64,000 nucleotides of DNA from Candidatus Bathyarchaeota archaeon (GTDB lineage Archaea > Thermoproteota > Bathyarchaeia > TCS64): assembly GCA_014729945.1 (NCBI GenBank), contig WJJC01000066.1, positions 1 to 64,000 on the forward strand, read 5' to 3'. The notes beneath the pieces are model-generated. The model saw only the letters and a program-made list of their open reading frames with translations. It ran no database searches and was not told the DNA's origin. The position numbers were made by a program, and so were the translations under genes. Positions 1 through 7,796 of this stretch are shown in pieces. Positions within the stretch are counted from its first letter, which is position 1. Each line of letters begins with the position of its first letter.

Positions 1-209
1 CCGTATAGTATAGGGTCCACGTCTGGTCCACCTGTGAAGAGCACACCCTCTACACTCTCGTATAATTGCTGATACTCTGCCTCGTATAAGGGCGGTATTA
101 CTATGGGGGTTCCACCGTTTCTCTGGATAGCTTTGGCGTAGACATCTGGTAGATTATATCTTTTATTTTCGCTGCTATATCTTGAGGTTATACCGATAAG
201 TGGCTTCAT
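1..209 (-). CDS. Gamma-glutamyl-GABA hydrolase-like (peptidase C26) protein, partial
   Basis: Reading the reverse strand from the ATG at 209 gives 69 residues that begin MKPLIGITSRY and include VYAKAIQRNGGTPIVIPP and FTGGPDVDP. These are the usual N-terminal motifs of PuuD-like class I glutamine amidotransferase hydrolases, which remove gamma-glutamyl groups from amines. The catalytic Cys, His and Glu lie beyond the window edge, so activity cannot be judged. The gene is divergent from nothing close by; the next gene upstream (minus strand) begins about 50 bp away and is also on the minus strand. The family is clear, the substrate is not. Confidence 0.8.
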   Translation of the reverse strand, partial: MKPLIGITSRYSSENKRYNLPDVYAKAIQRNGGTPIVIPPLYEAEYQQLYESVEGVLFTGGPDVDPILY

Positions 210-259
210 GAGTGAGGATATGTATGACGAGATTTAACATTAATGAAGAAAAATGGATG

Positions 260-637
260 CTAGTGATTTATCCTCATATCCTGTATGCATGGGGTAGGCA
301 TCTCATGTATCCGAACATAAGACTTCAACATGTTTTCAAGAACCTGAATTGATTCACCAATTGGTTCAAGCCTTTTTCTGTATGCCTCCCCATCGATGGT
401 TAGAACTAGATTAGTGTTCGCCTCTTCTCCCACATCTAATTTACTGTATGGAGCATAGAATTGGTTATTGAAGCATCTTTCATAGTTGCCTCCGCCTTGT
501 ATGAACTGTATTCCCTTGTTTGTACATACGAGGAATCCTCTCATGAAATCTATCCTACATTCATATGAACCTATGATCTCCTCATCTTCGTCGAGTGATT
601 TCATTTGCTCTCTTGCAGCTTCGGGTAATTCAACCAT
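260..637 (-). CDS. Hypothetical protein, possible PH-like domain
   Basis: About 125 residues when started at the internal ATG at 637, which is followed by MVELPEAAREQMKSL. The frame is open further upstream to 748, but that part encodes a hydrophobic, low-quality N-terminus, so the internal start is preferred. The segment EEIIGSYECRIDFMRGFLVC followed by TNKGIQFIQ resembles the opening strands of bacterial PH-like (YokE/bPH) domains, in which a short helix is followed by a beta sandwich. This resemblance is by eye only. No partner gene is evident and the function is unknown. Confidence 0.55.
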   Translation of the reverse strand: MVELPEAAREQMKSLDEDEEIIGSYECRIDFMRGFLVCTNKGIQFIQGGGNYERCFNNQFYAPYSKLDVGEEANTNLVLTIDGEAYRKRLEPIGESIQVLENMLKSYVRIHEMPTPCIQDMRINH

Positions 638-850
638 TTTGTATCGTATTATGTAGTGGTTTGAATCGTTATTATCAATGATACCTATACCGTATATATG
701 ATATAGATACACTGCTGAAGAAACAGTAAGAAAGCTAAGTATATACAACCAAAGAGCACAAACTCTTTCAACTATGACTAAAATCTAGTTAATGCGATCA
801 TAGGAGTAACCATTAATGTTTAAGTTAGAGAGATTAAAGAAGGAATAATA

Positions 851-1171
851 ATGGGTCAACACCAAGTTAAGATTACTGTGATAAAACGTATAGAGCCTTC
901 AATGATCTATGAACAGGTTCCCGTTAATACGGAAAATAACGTCCCTCATGTAGCCTGCCCAGTATTCAAAGAGGGACAAGCTTTCCTTGCGGAGAGTATG
1001 GATACACCTCCCGAAGGGTTCTGCCCTAGTGCTTGGCATGATATTCTTGAATATGTTAGGGTCCTGCATCATGGAGGTAGCTTCTATCCATGGCTGGGAG
1101 AGAAGGAGATGATTAGATGCTGCACCGATGGATTAAGACCTGTAGTATTTAAACTAGAACGAATGGACTAG
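851..1171 (+). CDS. TIGR04076-family protein
   Basis: A 106-residue protein with the hallmark pattern of the TIGR04076 family: an N-terminal VKITVIKR strand, CPVFKEGQ-F, PEGFCPSAWHDI, and a CCTDGLRPVVFKLER tail. The family is common in archaea and anaerobic bacteria and has no established function. The conserved cysteines (Cys36, Cys57 and the CC pair near residue 90) suggest metal or cofactor binding, which is inference. The start is ATG with a GAAGGA ribosome site 7-8 bases upstream. It stands alone, with a convergent hypothetical gene 16 bp downstream. Confidence 0.8.
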   Translation: MGQHQVKITVIKRIEPSMIYEQVPVNTENNVPHVACPVFKEGQAFLAESMDTPPEGFCPSAWHDILEYVRVLHHGGSFYPWLGEKEMIRCCTDGLRPVVFKLERMD

Positions 1172-1187
1172 AGAAGAAAGTTAGGGA

Positions 1188-1625
1188 TCAGAATCGGGGA
1201 TTAGTCAATAGATCATCTACTATTTCTTTGCTATAGCTGAGTAAAGACCCTAATGATCTAGCGATCTCTTCTTCCTCCTCCTTCGTTAGTTCATCTTGTT
1301 CCATTAGAGTTTTTTTCCGTTCTTTTAACTGTAGGTACTCGTTCAGAGTCTCCTTAGAGTCAGCTAGATGGATAACTATCTTGTTTCTCGTAAACTCCGG
1401 GTTGAAGAGCAGGGTCTCCAAGAAATCGTGATCTGAATGCAAGGTGACTCCGTATTCCTCTGCGACGAGCTTCACATCATCTATTATCGCATTATATTCT
1501 TCCGTGGTGAGAGGAGGGCTAAGCCCCAGACGTTTAACACCACTTCCCACCACCTCCGCGAAAGCGTAGATCATACCAAGGTTGTAGCTACGTTTATCGA
1601 GTTTATCTAGGTCGAGTTTAGGCAT
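1188..1625 (-). CDS. Hypothetical helical protein
   Basis: A 145-residue charged, mostly helical protein starting MPKLDLDKLDKRSYNLG. It has a glutamate-rich stretch near residues 110-122 and no signal peptide or membrane segment. I do not recognise a family. Its length, uniform composition and position between two other genes make it a likely real gene. It is convergent with the TIGR04076 gene, with 16 bp between the stops. Confidence 0.6.
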   Translation of the reverse strand: MPKLDLDKLDKRSYNLGMIYAFAEVVGSGVKRLGLSPPLTTEEYNAIIDDVKLVAEEYGVTLHSDHDFLETLLFNPEFTRNKIVIHLADSKETLNEYLQLKERKKTLMEQDELTKEEEEEIARSLGSLLSYSKEIVDDLLTNPRF

Positions 1626-1831
1626 GATGAGAGGGATAGTTTCCAGAATTATTATCTTTTCCCCCGAGGGTACTCATTTCTCGGTTATTAAAGATGGTAC
1701 CATAAGATACGATCAAATAGAGAACAAATAAGGGAATAGGAGTGATTTATTGGATAACTATACAGGTCTGGACCACAGAGAAACTGATATCACCTATTTT
1801 GAAAACATGAAACAAGTTACTTATTGATTTT

Positions 1832-1843
1832 GAACGATCGTTC
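1832..1843. promoter_or_regulatory. Perfect 12-bp palindrome, possible operator
   Basis: GAACGATCGTTC is its own reverse complement and lies about 60 bp before the TTG start at 1902. Four bases later comes AGAATGTTCT, an imperfect second dyad. The rest of the 276-bp interval 1626-1901 holds no convincing gene on either strand. A dimeric regulator site is plausible but not shown. Confidence 0.35.
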
Positions 1844-1901
1844 CAGAATGTTCTAAGCTGTTCTTCATATAACAACACAACATTATTCCCCTGGATCCTA
1901 T

Positions 1902-2210
1902 TTGAGCTCAGAGTACTATCGACACTTCATTAAGAATTATAGTGATCGCCTCCGTCTCGAAGGGTTCACTGTGCTAAATATATTGGAGAACCCAGAGAAG
2001 ATACCAGTGTTTAACGGGGTAAAGCCGGAGATATTTGCTAGAGATAATAACCTAGAGCGTATTATAGTGGTGAAGGAGAAAAGGGATTACATAAAATCCA
2101 GAGACGCTCTTGAGAAACTCAAAAAATATGCAAGATCGGATAAGTACACATCTTTCTGGGGGTTCATCGTTAAGGATGATTCATGGAGTCTCGTGGATAA
2201 TATAATCTGA
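1902..2210 (+). CDS. Hypothetical protein, possible degenerate nuclease-like fold
   Basis: A 102-residue protein with a TTG start (MSSEYYRHFIKNYSDRL). The middle part, GVKPEIFARDNNLERIIVVKEK, has the strand-turn-strand layout of small PD-(D/E)XK-like domains, where a proline-acid pair is followed by a hydrophobic strand ending in an E-x-K motif. Here the key residues are not clean, so an active nuclease is unlikely. I cannot assign a family with confidence. It precedes the 475-aa TULIP-like gene by 73 bp on the same strand and may be cotranscribed with it. Confidence 0.5.
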   Translation: MSSEYYRHFIKNYSDRLRLEGFTVLNILENPEKIPVFNGVKPEIFARDNNLERIIVVKEKRDYIKSRDALEKLKKYARSDKYTSFWGFIVKDDSWSLVDNII

Positions 2211-2283
2211 TTGGAAACCTCCATTGAGACGAGGTTTGAGTTATTCTGGCTAAGGTTCTTATCTGGTTACCTAAAAGAAATTA

Positions 2284-3711
2284 ATGAAAATATTGAGTGA
2301 ACTAGGGTACGATATCATTGTAGAGGCATCAGAGGGATTAATCAACAGGTCTCTGGAAAATATACAGAAAGAGAAAATAATACCTGTCATCAAGGGAAAA
2401 TACCTGTTAGACGTACCAGAGATACTAAAAAAATATCAGAAACTTGAGTATGAGATCACGCTAACAGAGCCATTAAGGGTAGACGCCCTGACAAGCAGAA
2501 AAATAAAAATATTCTTTAAGGCAGCGCTAAAACTCAGCTTTAGCATCCTCCAAGTAAAAACCGATGCCTCTGGTATAATCATGAGCAGACCAAGCTATAA
2601 TAGGGCATCAAATCAACTTGAACTTGAAATACAGGAAATTAGACTGGACGAAATCAAATTAATTGAGTCGATAGATTTACCCGGTTTTCTATTGAACTCC
2701 ATTAATGATATAATCAGGGGAATAATCAGAAAGGGATTGGATGATCTGGATGTTATACCTGTTTCACCCATCGTTGGGAAACTAGACCTACCGGAGATGC
2801 CCCCCGGTAAGGATAACCTTTTACCCGTTGGGTTCGGTAAAGTCGAGGTATTTGACCATGATAAAGTGTCTGTCGCATTGGATATTAAATTAGCTGGAAA
2901 TGGAGTCAAGGCGAGTCTGGTGAATATCAACCTGAGAAATGATTTAGCGGTTGCAGTCTCTGATTCAGCAGTGAAAAAGGTTCTGGAGTTCTGGTGGGAG
3001 AGGACTACTTACCTTAAAAGACATGGGTTTACGGATAGAATCAAGATAGATGATGTTGATGAGTTAATTAATTACTTCTCAAATTACAGCATCGAGTTGT
3101 TCCCAAAACTCCTCACCCTTGGCTTCGTGGAGCTTGACTGGGATATTATCAATATATGGTTAGACTATTCTGGAGGGATTGAGGTTCATAAACCAGCAAT
3201 AATCATGGAAGAAGATAATATTAGGCTTGAAGCCGAGACCATTGTGGACCTATCAGCTGTACTCCGCATCGAACTGGACGCAGCCCTTGAATTTGATACC
3301 AGCGGCCCCATTCCTGACATATTTACTCCATGGAAAGACGACAAAGTGGTAGATAGAAGTCGACGGATATTTAATACCTTGAGATATAATGCGCGTCAAA
3401 AGCATATAGAACTGGTTAACACAGAGTTGAGCCTTATTGTAGATGATGAGCAGCATCTATTACTTGAGATTGAGAGCTTTGATCTTGATGTAGGGTTAAA
3501 CTGGAGACTCCCTCGACGGGTGATGAAGCGACTGGAGCGTAACATCGAGAAAAAGGTGTTGAAAGAGTTTCCTAGAATTCCGTTGACCCCTTCCGTTATT
3601 AGGCATCAAATGGAAGGAAGCGGTCTATTACTTGATCTGGATATTCAGTCAGTTACCCAGCTAGAGGACTCAATGGTCGTGAACGCGGATATCAAATATA
3701 GCGTTGACTAA
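2284..3711 (+). CDS. Putative TULIP/BPI-like lipid-binding protein
   Basis: A 475-residue protein with no signal peptide and no membrane segment. Amphipathic beta strands alternate with two long helices, and the pattern appears twice. The first module ends near LRNDLAVAVSDSAVKKVL (about residues 217-234). The second ends near WRLPRRVMKRLERNIEKK followed by FPRIPLTP (about residues 425-455). That order of a hydrophobic strand, a long helix and a 'FP-x-IPL' strand resembles the BPI/SMP-type tubular lipid-binding (TULIP) fold. The match is by eye and the family assignment is tentative. If right, the protein would carry lipid in the cytosol or on the inner membrane face. The start is ATG at 2284 with only a weak ribosome site. 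Confidence 0.6.
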   Translation: MKILSELGYDIIVEASEGLINRSLENIQKEKIIPVIKGKYLLDVPEILKKYQKLEYEITLTEPLRVDALTSRKIKIFFKAALKLSFSILQVKTDASGIIMSRPSYNRASNQLELEIQEIRLDEIKLIESIDLPGFLLNSINDIIRGIIRKGLDDLDVIPVSPIVGKLDLPEMPPGKDNLLPVGFGKVEVFDHDKVSVALDIKLAGNGVKASLVNINLRNDLAVAVSDSAVKKVLEFWWERTTYLKRHGFTDRIKIDDVDELINYFSNYSIELFPKLLTLGFVELDWDIINIWLDYSGGIEVHKPAIIMEEDNIRLEAETIVDLSAVLRIELDAALEFDTSGPIPDIFTPWKDDKVVDRSRRIFNTLRYNARQKHIELVNTELSLIVDDEQHLLLEIESFDLDVGLNWRLPRRVMKRLERNIEKKVLKEFPRIPLTPSVIRHQMEGSGLLLDLDIQSVTQLEDSMVVNADIKYSVD

Positions 3712-3807
3712 TGAGGTATTAGTCTCAATTTCGTTTCTTGGGAAAATAGTTTATGAAGTGTTTAAAGCAGACCATTTAGACTATGGAGATAATCTAGGCG
3801 AATTATC

Positions 3808-5025
3808 TTGGCGATAAGATCTATCGTAGACCAACTGGGAAAACAAATCAGACAGATAGGGAAAACAAAGGATGCGCCTAAGCGGATCCCGTACATGGTG
3901 GTCTGGAACTTTACCAACATGTGTAACCTCCACTGCAAACACTGTTATCAAGATGCGAAAGCATCGGGGACACCAGATGAGTTGAAGCTGGAGGAGAAAA
4001 TCAGTTTCGTTGACACCATGGAGGATGTGGGGGTCAAGGTTCCCATGATTAGTGGTGGTGAACCTTTAATTCACCCTGACTATTTCACTGTGCTGGATTA
4101 TATGGTATCCAAGGGCATGCACGTAGCTACCGCCACCAACGGCACGATGCTTACCAAGGAGTTCGCAGCCAAGCTCAAGGAACACGGATTAGCTTATATC
4201 GAGATCAGCTTAGACAGCGTAGACCCTGAGAAGCATGATGACTTCAGGGGAGCCAGTGGCTCTTGGGAGAAGACAGTTAAAGGAATCAAGAATTGTGTCG
4301 AAGCTGGGATATTTACAGCAGTAGCCACAGTTTTCACGAAAGAGACCATAGACGAGGTTGACGCAATGCTGGACTTGACAGCTGAGCTGGGGGCACAGAG
4401 ATTCATACACTTCAACTTCGTACCAACGGGTAGGGGAAAAGAATACGCCGAGAACGATCTTAGTCCAGAGGAACGTGAGAGGGTACTCAGCAAGCTTTTC
4501 AAACGACGTAGAACCATTGGACTAGAGGTATTGAGTACAGCTCCCCAGTACGGCAGAGCGTGTCTAGAGAGCAGCCTCGGTAAGTATCTTGAACCCGACA
4601 GGCTCTATGTGGAGACAAAAGCGCAGAAGAGCGAGCAGTTCTACGTTCAGAGTCCAACACATTATAATACAATGAGCGAAAAATACCAAGCAGTCCCTCT
4701 GGAGTCCTTGCAGGGCTGTGGTGCGGGTCGCCAGTTTGTATGTATCCAGCCAAATGGGGATATTAGCCCATGTATGTTCATCAAGAGCTGGGTTGAGGGT
4801 AATATCCGTGAAGAACCTTTCTGGGATATCTGGGAGCGCTTTGCTACGTATCCTTGTTTCACTGATCGTGACGCCTTGGAGGATAATTGCGGCTCATGCC
4901 AGTTCAGGTATCTTTGTGGTGGTTGCAGGGCTCGTGCCATTAACTATATCGGTGATTCTATGGCCGCTGACAGCGGATGTATAAGAAATAAGGATAAGTG
5001 GCTAAAAGAACAGGGCTTGGTCTAG
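3808..5025 (+). CDS. Radical SAM protein with SPASM domain
   Basis: A 405-residue protein. The radical SAM cluster motif CNLHCKHC lies at Cys39, Cys43 and Cys46, followed by the SAM-binding GGEP near residue 90. The C-terminal SPASM region has cysteines near 306-325 and at 361, 364, 370, 373 and 391, enough to hold one or two extra 4Fe-4S clusters. Relatives include AhbC/AhbD and NirJ haem enzymes and peptide-modifying maturases. Without haem genes or a precursor peptide nearby the substrate is open. The start is TTG. The stop codon overlaps that of the convergent LuxE-like gene, the two sharing CTAG. Confidence 0.88.
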   Translation: MAIRSIVDQLGKQIRQIGKTKDAPKRIPYMVVWNFTNMCNLHCKHCYQDAKASGTPDELKLEEKISFVDTMEDVGVKVPMISGGEPLIHPDYFTVLDYMVSKGMHVATATNGTMLTKEFAAKLKEHGLAYIEISLDSVDPEKHDDFRGASGSWEKTVKGIKNCVEAGIFTAVATVFTKETIDEVDAMLDLTAELGAQRFIHFNFVPTGRGKEYAENDLSPEERERVLSKLFKRRRTIGLEVLSTAPQYGRACLESSLGKYLEPDRLYVETKAQKSEQFYVQSPTHYNTMSEKYQAVPLESLQGCGAGRQFVCIQPNGDISPCMFIKSWVEGNIREEPFWDIWERFATYPCFTDRDALEDNCGSCQFRYLCGGCRARAINYIGDSMAADSGCIRNKDKWLKEQGLV

Positions 5026-6473
5026 TCTTCTTTATCTAGTATCATCATGGGCATCCGTGCACGGTCTGGTGTGCATACTAGGTCGTGGAGTAGCTCTGGT
5101 GTCTGATCATCCATCAAGCGGCGCATCTCCTCGGCGCATCCTCGTATTTCTTCGCCGGTCATTCTGCGAACATTGGGCTCCAGTACTGGACCGGTTCTAC
5201 CACATACGGGGCATTCTTCCAGTAAGGTAACCATGTCACCTGTGATGATGGCTCCTGGGTAACTGTTTGCAAGGGGGTCTATGAACGCGAATCTACCAGT
5301 CTCACCATATTCTAGTGGCTGATTGTTCTCGTCAAGTATCATTGGGTGGACTAGAGTGGGTGGTAGGTGCAGGTAGTGTCCTTCTGGGCATTGGATGGCG
5401 TGCCAGTTACTCTCCACCATAGTGTAGAGGTCTATGTTGTTCTCATGGGGAATCCCCAATACGCGTTCAGCTCTATCCCTGAACTCTTTTAGGGGAATCT
5501 CCTCTGTGTCGTGGAGCTTCCAGCCCCCACCTGTGATGATGGCGCCTCGTTCACCGAAATCGAGGGTTCTTCCATCTTCCTCCAGTTTATCGAAGACTCT
5601 CTGCATAATAAAGGGGGCCTCTGCAATGAATACTCTGTTTCCGGCTTTATCCCGTTCCTCAAGCCACGTGATTACGTTGCCTGTGATCTTGCGTGTTGTA
5701 CCCATTAGCTGCATGGCTGCCGCCATCACGGCATCGCTCAGTCCACGTATGTCGCCATTGCTGATACGCATGAGCTGGGTTGTGATCTCCCTATCTATGG
5801 CGTACTGGACATCAGTGTAGACATCATCCATTAGTTTGACCACTTTGCCTACCCACATATTAGTCTTTGACGGGTTTGGTCCACAGAGGTAAGCATAGGC
5901 TGAGTCATCGTACCAGTGTTCCAGCATCTCGCTGATACCCATCTTCCCTAAAGCGTACTGGCTTCTCATGTATGTTTTCTGGTCTTTTGGTATGAAGCTG
6001 AATCTTCCACTAGTTCCGCTACTGTAGACTGGGCTCAATCCCTTTTGACTGAATACGTCTATGAGTTCATCCATACTGGGGTTCTTCTTATTGATATCAG
6101 GTTTCTCCACTTTGTTGATGCTTATGCTCAGGAGCCAGTTGACGAACTCTTGTCCCTCTAAATAGGCTTTGAAGAAGCGGTGGCTGATGAGGGGAACCTT
6201 GGTGAGGTCTTCACGGGTTTGAAGCTGGTCGGGATTAAAATCGAACTCGTTACAGTAAATATGATACCATTTGCTGTTCTCGTACCAGTAGTTGAATGCG
6301 TGCTTGATAGCGTCTAGTCTCAGCTTCTCTGCTTTTTCAATGGGGAGCTGGAATAATGTGTCCACTCCGTACAGGGCTTCATCAACGGGTGTCCATGATT
6401 CCCGTGGTGGAACATAGCCGATCTCATGCATCTTCCTTGTTGCCTTACTGACCATGCTGGTTGACCACGGCAT
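5022..6473 (-). CDS. LuxE/phenylacetate-CoA ligase-like acyl-activating enzyme
   Basis: A 483-residue member of the ANL (adenylate-forming) superfamily, of the branch that holds LuxE acyl-protein synthetases and CapK/PaaK-type ligases. The nucleotide-binding P-loop is SSGTSGR at residues 151-157. Further on are GAIITGGGWK and a TGRFAFID-LANSYPG-ITGD core, and a CPVCGRTGP zinc-knuckle-like motif near the C-terminus, as in LuxE relatives. It likely activates a carboxylic acid as acyl-AMP and passes it to a thiol; the acyl donor is unknown. It is convergent with the radical SAM gene, sharing a stop overlap, which may or may not be functional. Confidence 0.8.
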   Translation of the reverse strand: MPWSTSMVSKATRKMHEIGYVPPRESWTPVDEALYGVDTLFQLPIEKAEKLRLDAIKHAFNYWYENSKWYHIYCNEFDFNPDQLQTREDLTKVPLISHRFFKAYLEGQEFVNWLLSISINKVEKPDINKKNPSMDELIDVFSQKGLSPVYSSGTSGRFSFIPKDQKTYMRSQYALGKMGISEMLEHWYDDSAYAYLCGPNPSKTNMWVGKVVKLMDDVYTDVQYAIDREITTQLMRISNGDIRGLSDAVMAAAMQLMGTTRKITGNVITWLEERDKAGNRVFIAEAPFIMQRVFDKLEEDGRTLDFGERGAIITGGGWKLHDTEEIPLKEFRDRAERVLGIPHENNIDLYTMVESNWHAIQCPEGHYLHLPPTLVHPMILDENNQPLEYGETGRFAFIDPLANSYPGAIITGDMVTLLEECPVCGRTGPVLEPNVRRMTGEEIRGCAEEMRRLMDDQTPELLHDLVCTPDRARMPMMILDKED

Positions 6474-6548
6474 AGTAGGAATCCTGTATAAAAAGGTAAA
6501 CTGTTTGGACTCGTAACGGCTAAAGGATGCCGTTCCAGACTCAATGGT

Positions 6549-7526
6549 ATGAAGGTTTTAGTGGTTTACAAGGGGCTCGCGGAGCGTATACAGGAGCGTT
6601 TACCCGATGATATTGAGGTAGTATACCCTGAGAAGGGAACAGATGAGGAATTGGTTGAGCTAGCGAGAGACGTGGAGGTTATAGTCTCAACAAGGTTATC
6701 ACATATTGTAGCGGAGAATGCGTCGAAGCTTAAGCTACTCCAGAAGATGGGGGCGGGGGTAGACGATATGCCTTTCGACGCCTTAAGGCCTGAGACCTAT
6801 ATGGCGAACACCAGTGGAAGCACTCCGCTGCCATTGGCTGAGGGAGCAGTAGCCCTTCTACTAGCCTTAGCCAAAAGAGTAGTGCCAAGACATAATGAAT
6901 TCCTAGAGGGGCGTGGGGATAAACAAGGGGTACTGTTTCACGGGATGACAGCGGGTATACTGGGTATGGGTTCCATCGGTGTAGAGGTGGCCAGGATGCT
7001 CAAGGGAGTCGGTATGAAGGTTATCGGTACAAGGCGAGAGAGGGATGAGAAGCTGAGGAGGGAACTGGGATTAGAGTGGATTGGGGGCAAAGACGATCTG
7101 GATCATTTAATGCGTGAATCCGATTTCCTCGTTGTCACTGTTCCCCTTACACCTGATACCCGTGGACTCATAGGTGAACATGAGATCAGACTATTGAAAA
7201 CAGGTTCTTATATAGTGAATGTAGCCCGGGGAGCAATTATTCAAGAGAGACCACTTTATGAGGCCTTGAAGGATGGACACCTCGCTGGAGCGGCATTAGA
7301 TGTCTGGTGGCAGCCTCACTTCTGGGATCCTATGTGGAATACTGAGGGTAAGCCTCCTTCAGCGTATCCTTTCTGGGAGCTGAATAATGTCATCTGTACC
7401 CCTCATAATATCGTGTTTACTGATCATCAGAGCGAGGCATCACTGGATATCATGGTGGAGAACATTAAACGAGTCCATGAAGGCAAGACGCCTATCAACC
7501 TTGTGGATAAACAGCTCAGGTATTAA
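6549..7526 (+). CDS. FDH-like D-2-hydroxyacid dehydrogenase
   Basis: A 325-residue NAD-dependent dehydrogenase. The Rossmann motif GILGMGSIG spans residues 136-144. Arg227 (NVARG) binds the substrate carboxylate and His286 (CTPH) is the general acid/base. The usual partner Glu (D-V-F-x-x-E-P) is replaced by Gln in DVWWQP, residues 251-256. A Gln at this position together with DVW is typical of NAD-dependent formate dehydrogenase, where a Gln-His pair serves catalysis. The real substrate may be formate or a related small acid, or the enzyme may be an ordinary 2-hydroxyacid dehydrogenase with a shifted site. It is divergent from the LuxE-like gene, with 75 bp between starts. Confidence 0.85.
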   Translation: MKVLVVYKGLAERIQERLPDDIEVVYPEKGTDEELVELARDVEVIVSTRLSHIVAENASKLKLLQKMGAGVDDMPFDALRPETYMANTSGSTPLPLAEGAVALLLALAKRVVPRHNEFLEGRGDKQGVLFHGMTAGILGMGSIGVEVARMLKGVGMKVIGTRRERDEKLRRELGLEWIGGKDDLDHLMRESDFLVVTVPLTPDTRGLIGEHEIRLLKTGSYIVNVARGAIIQERPLYEALKDGHLAGAALDVWWQPHFWDPMWNTEGKPPSAYPFWELNNVICTPHNIVFTDHQSEASLDIMVENIKRVHEGKTPINLVDKQLRY

Positions 7527-7594
7527 GCAGAACCTTATCCAGGCCATTTTCTTATAACAAAAAAATATACAATGATTCGTATATATTTATTGAG

Positions 7595-7672
7595 TGGTGG
7601 GCCGGGCCGGATTTGAACAGGCGATTACCGCGATGTGAACGCGGTGTCCTAGCCAGACTAGACCACCGGCCC
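7595..7672 (-). tRNA. tRNA-Val(CAC), CCA encoded
   Basis: Cloverleaf on the reverse strand: acceptor GGGCCGG pairs with CCGGCCC, a 4-bp D stem, anticodon stem CCGCG/CGCGG with loop TTCACAT, so the anticodon is CAC (valine, GUG codons). The discriminator A is followed by an encoded CCA at 7597-7595. The T stem GCCTG/CCGGC has one U-C mismatch at its fourth pair (see findings). No intron is present. Confidence 0.93.
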
Positions 7673-7738
7673 ACTCCATCCCAATAAGAATTGTGTAAGA
7701 TAAAATTCTTTCTCAATAGACTGGTTAGTTTACTTTGC

Positions 7739-7745
7739 TATATAA
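7739..7745 (+). promoter_or_regulatory. TATA box for the copper ATPase
   Basis: TATATAA lies about 25-30 bp before a start site expected near 7770. That would put the in-frame TTG at 7767 at or before the transcript end and favours the ATG at 7797, which has GGAGG at 7781-7785. Confidence 0.5.
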
Positions 7746-7796
7746 GTGCTGGTTACGATCTAGTAGTTGATTAATTTGGCGGAGGAAGGGTACGAT

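Noticed and set aside
2613..2930. Minus-strand frame of 105 codons inside the TULIP-like gene
   Set aside because: Shadow of the 475-residue plus-strand gene; no ribosome site and low-quality sequence.
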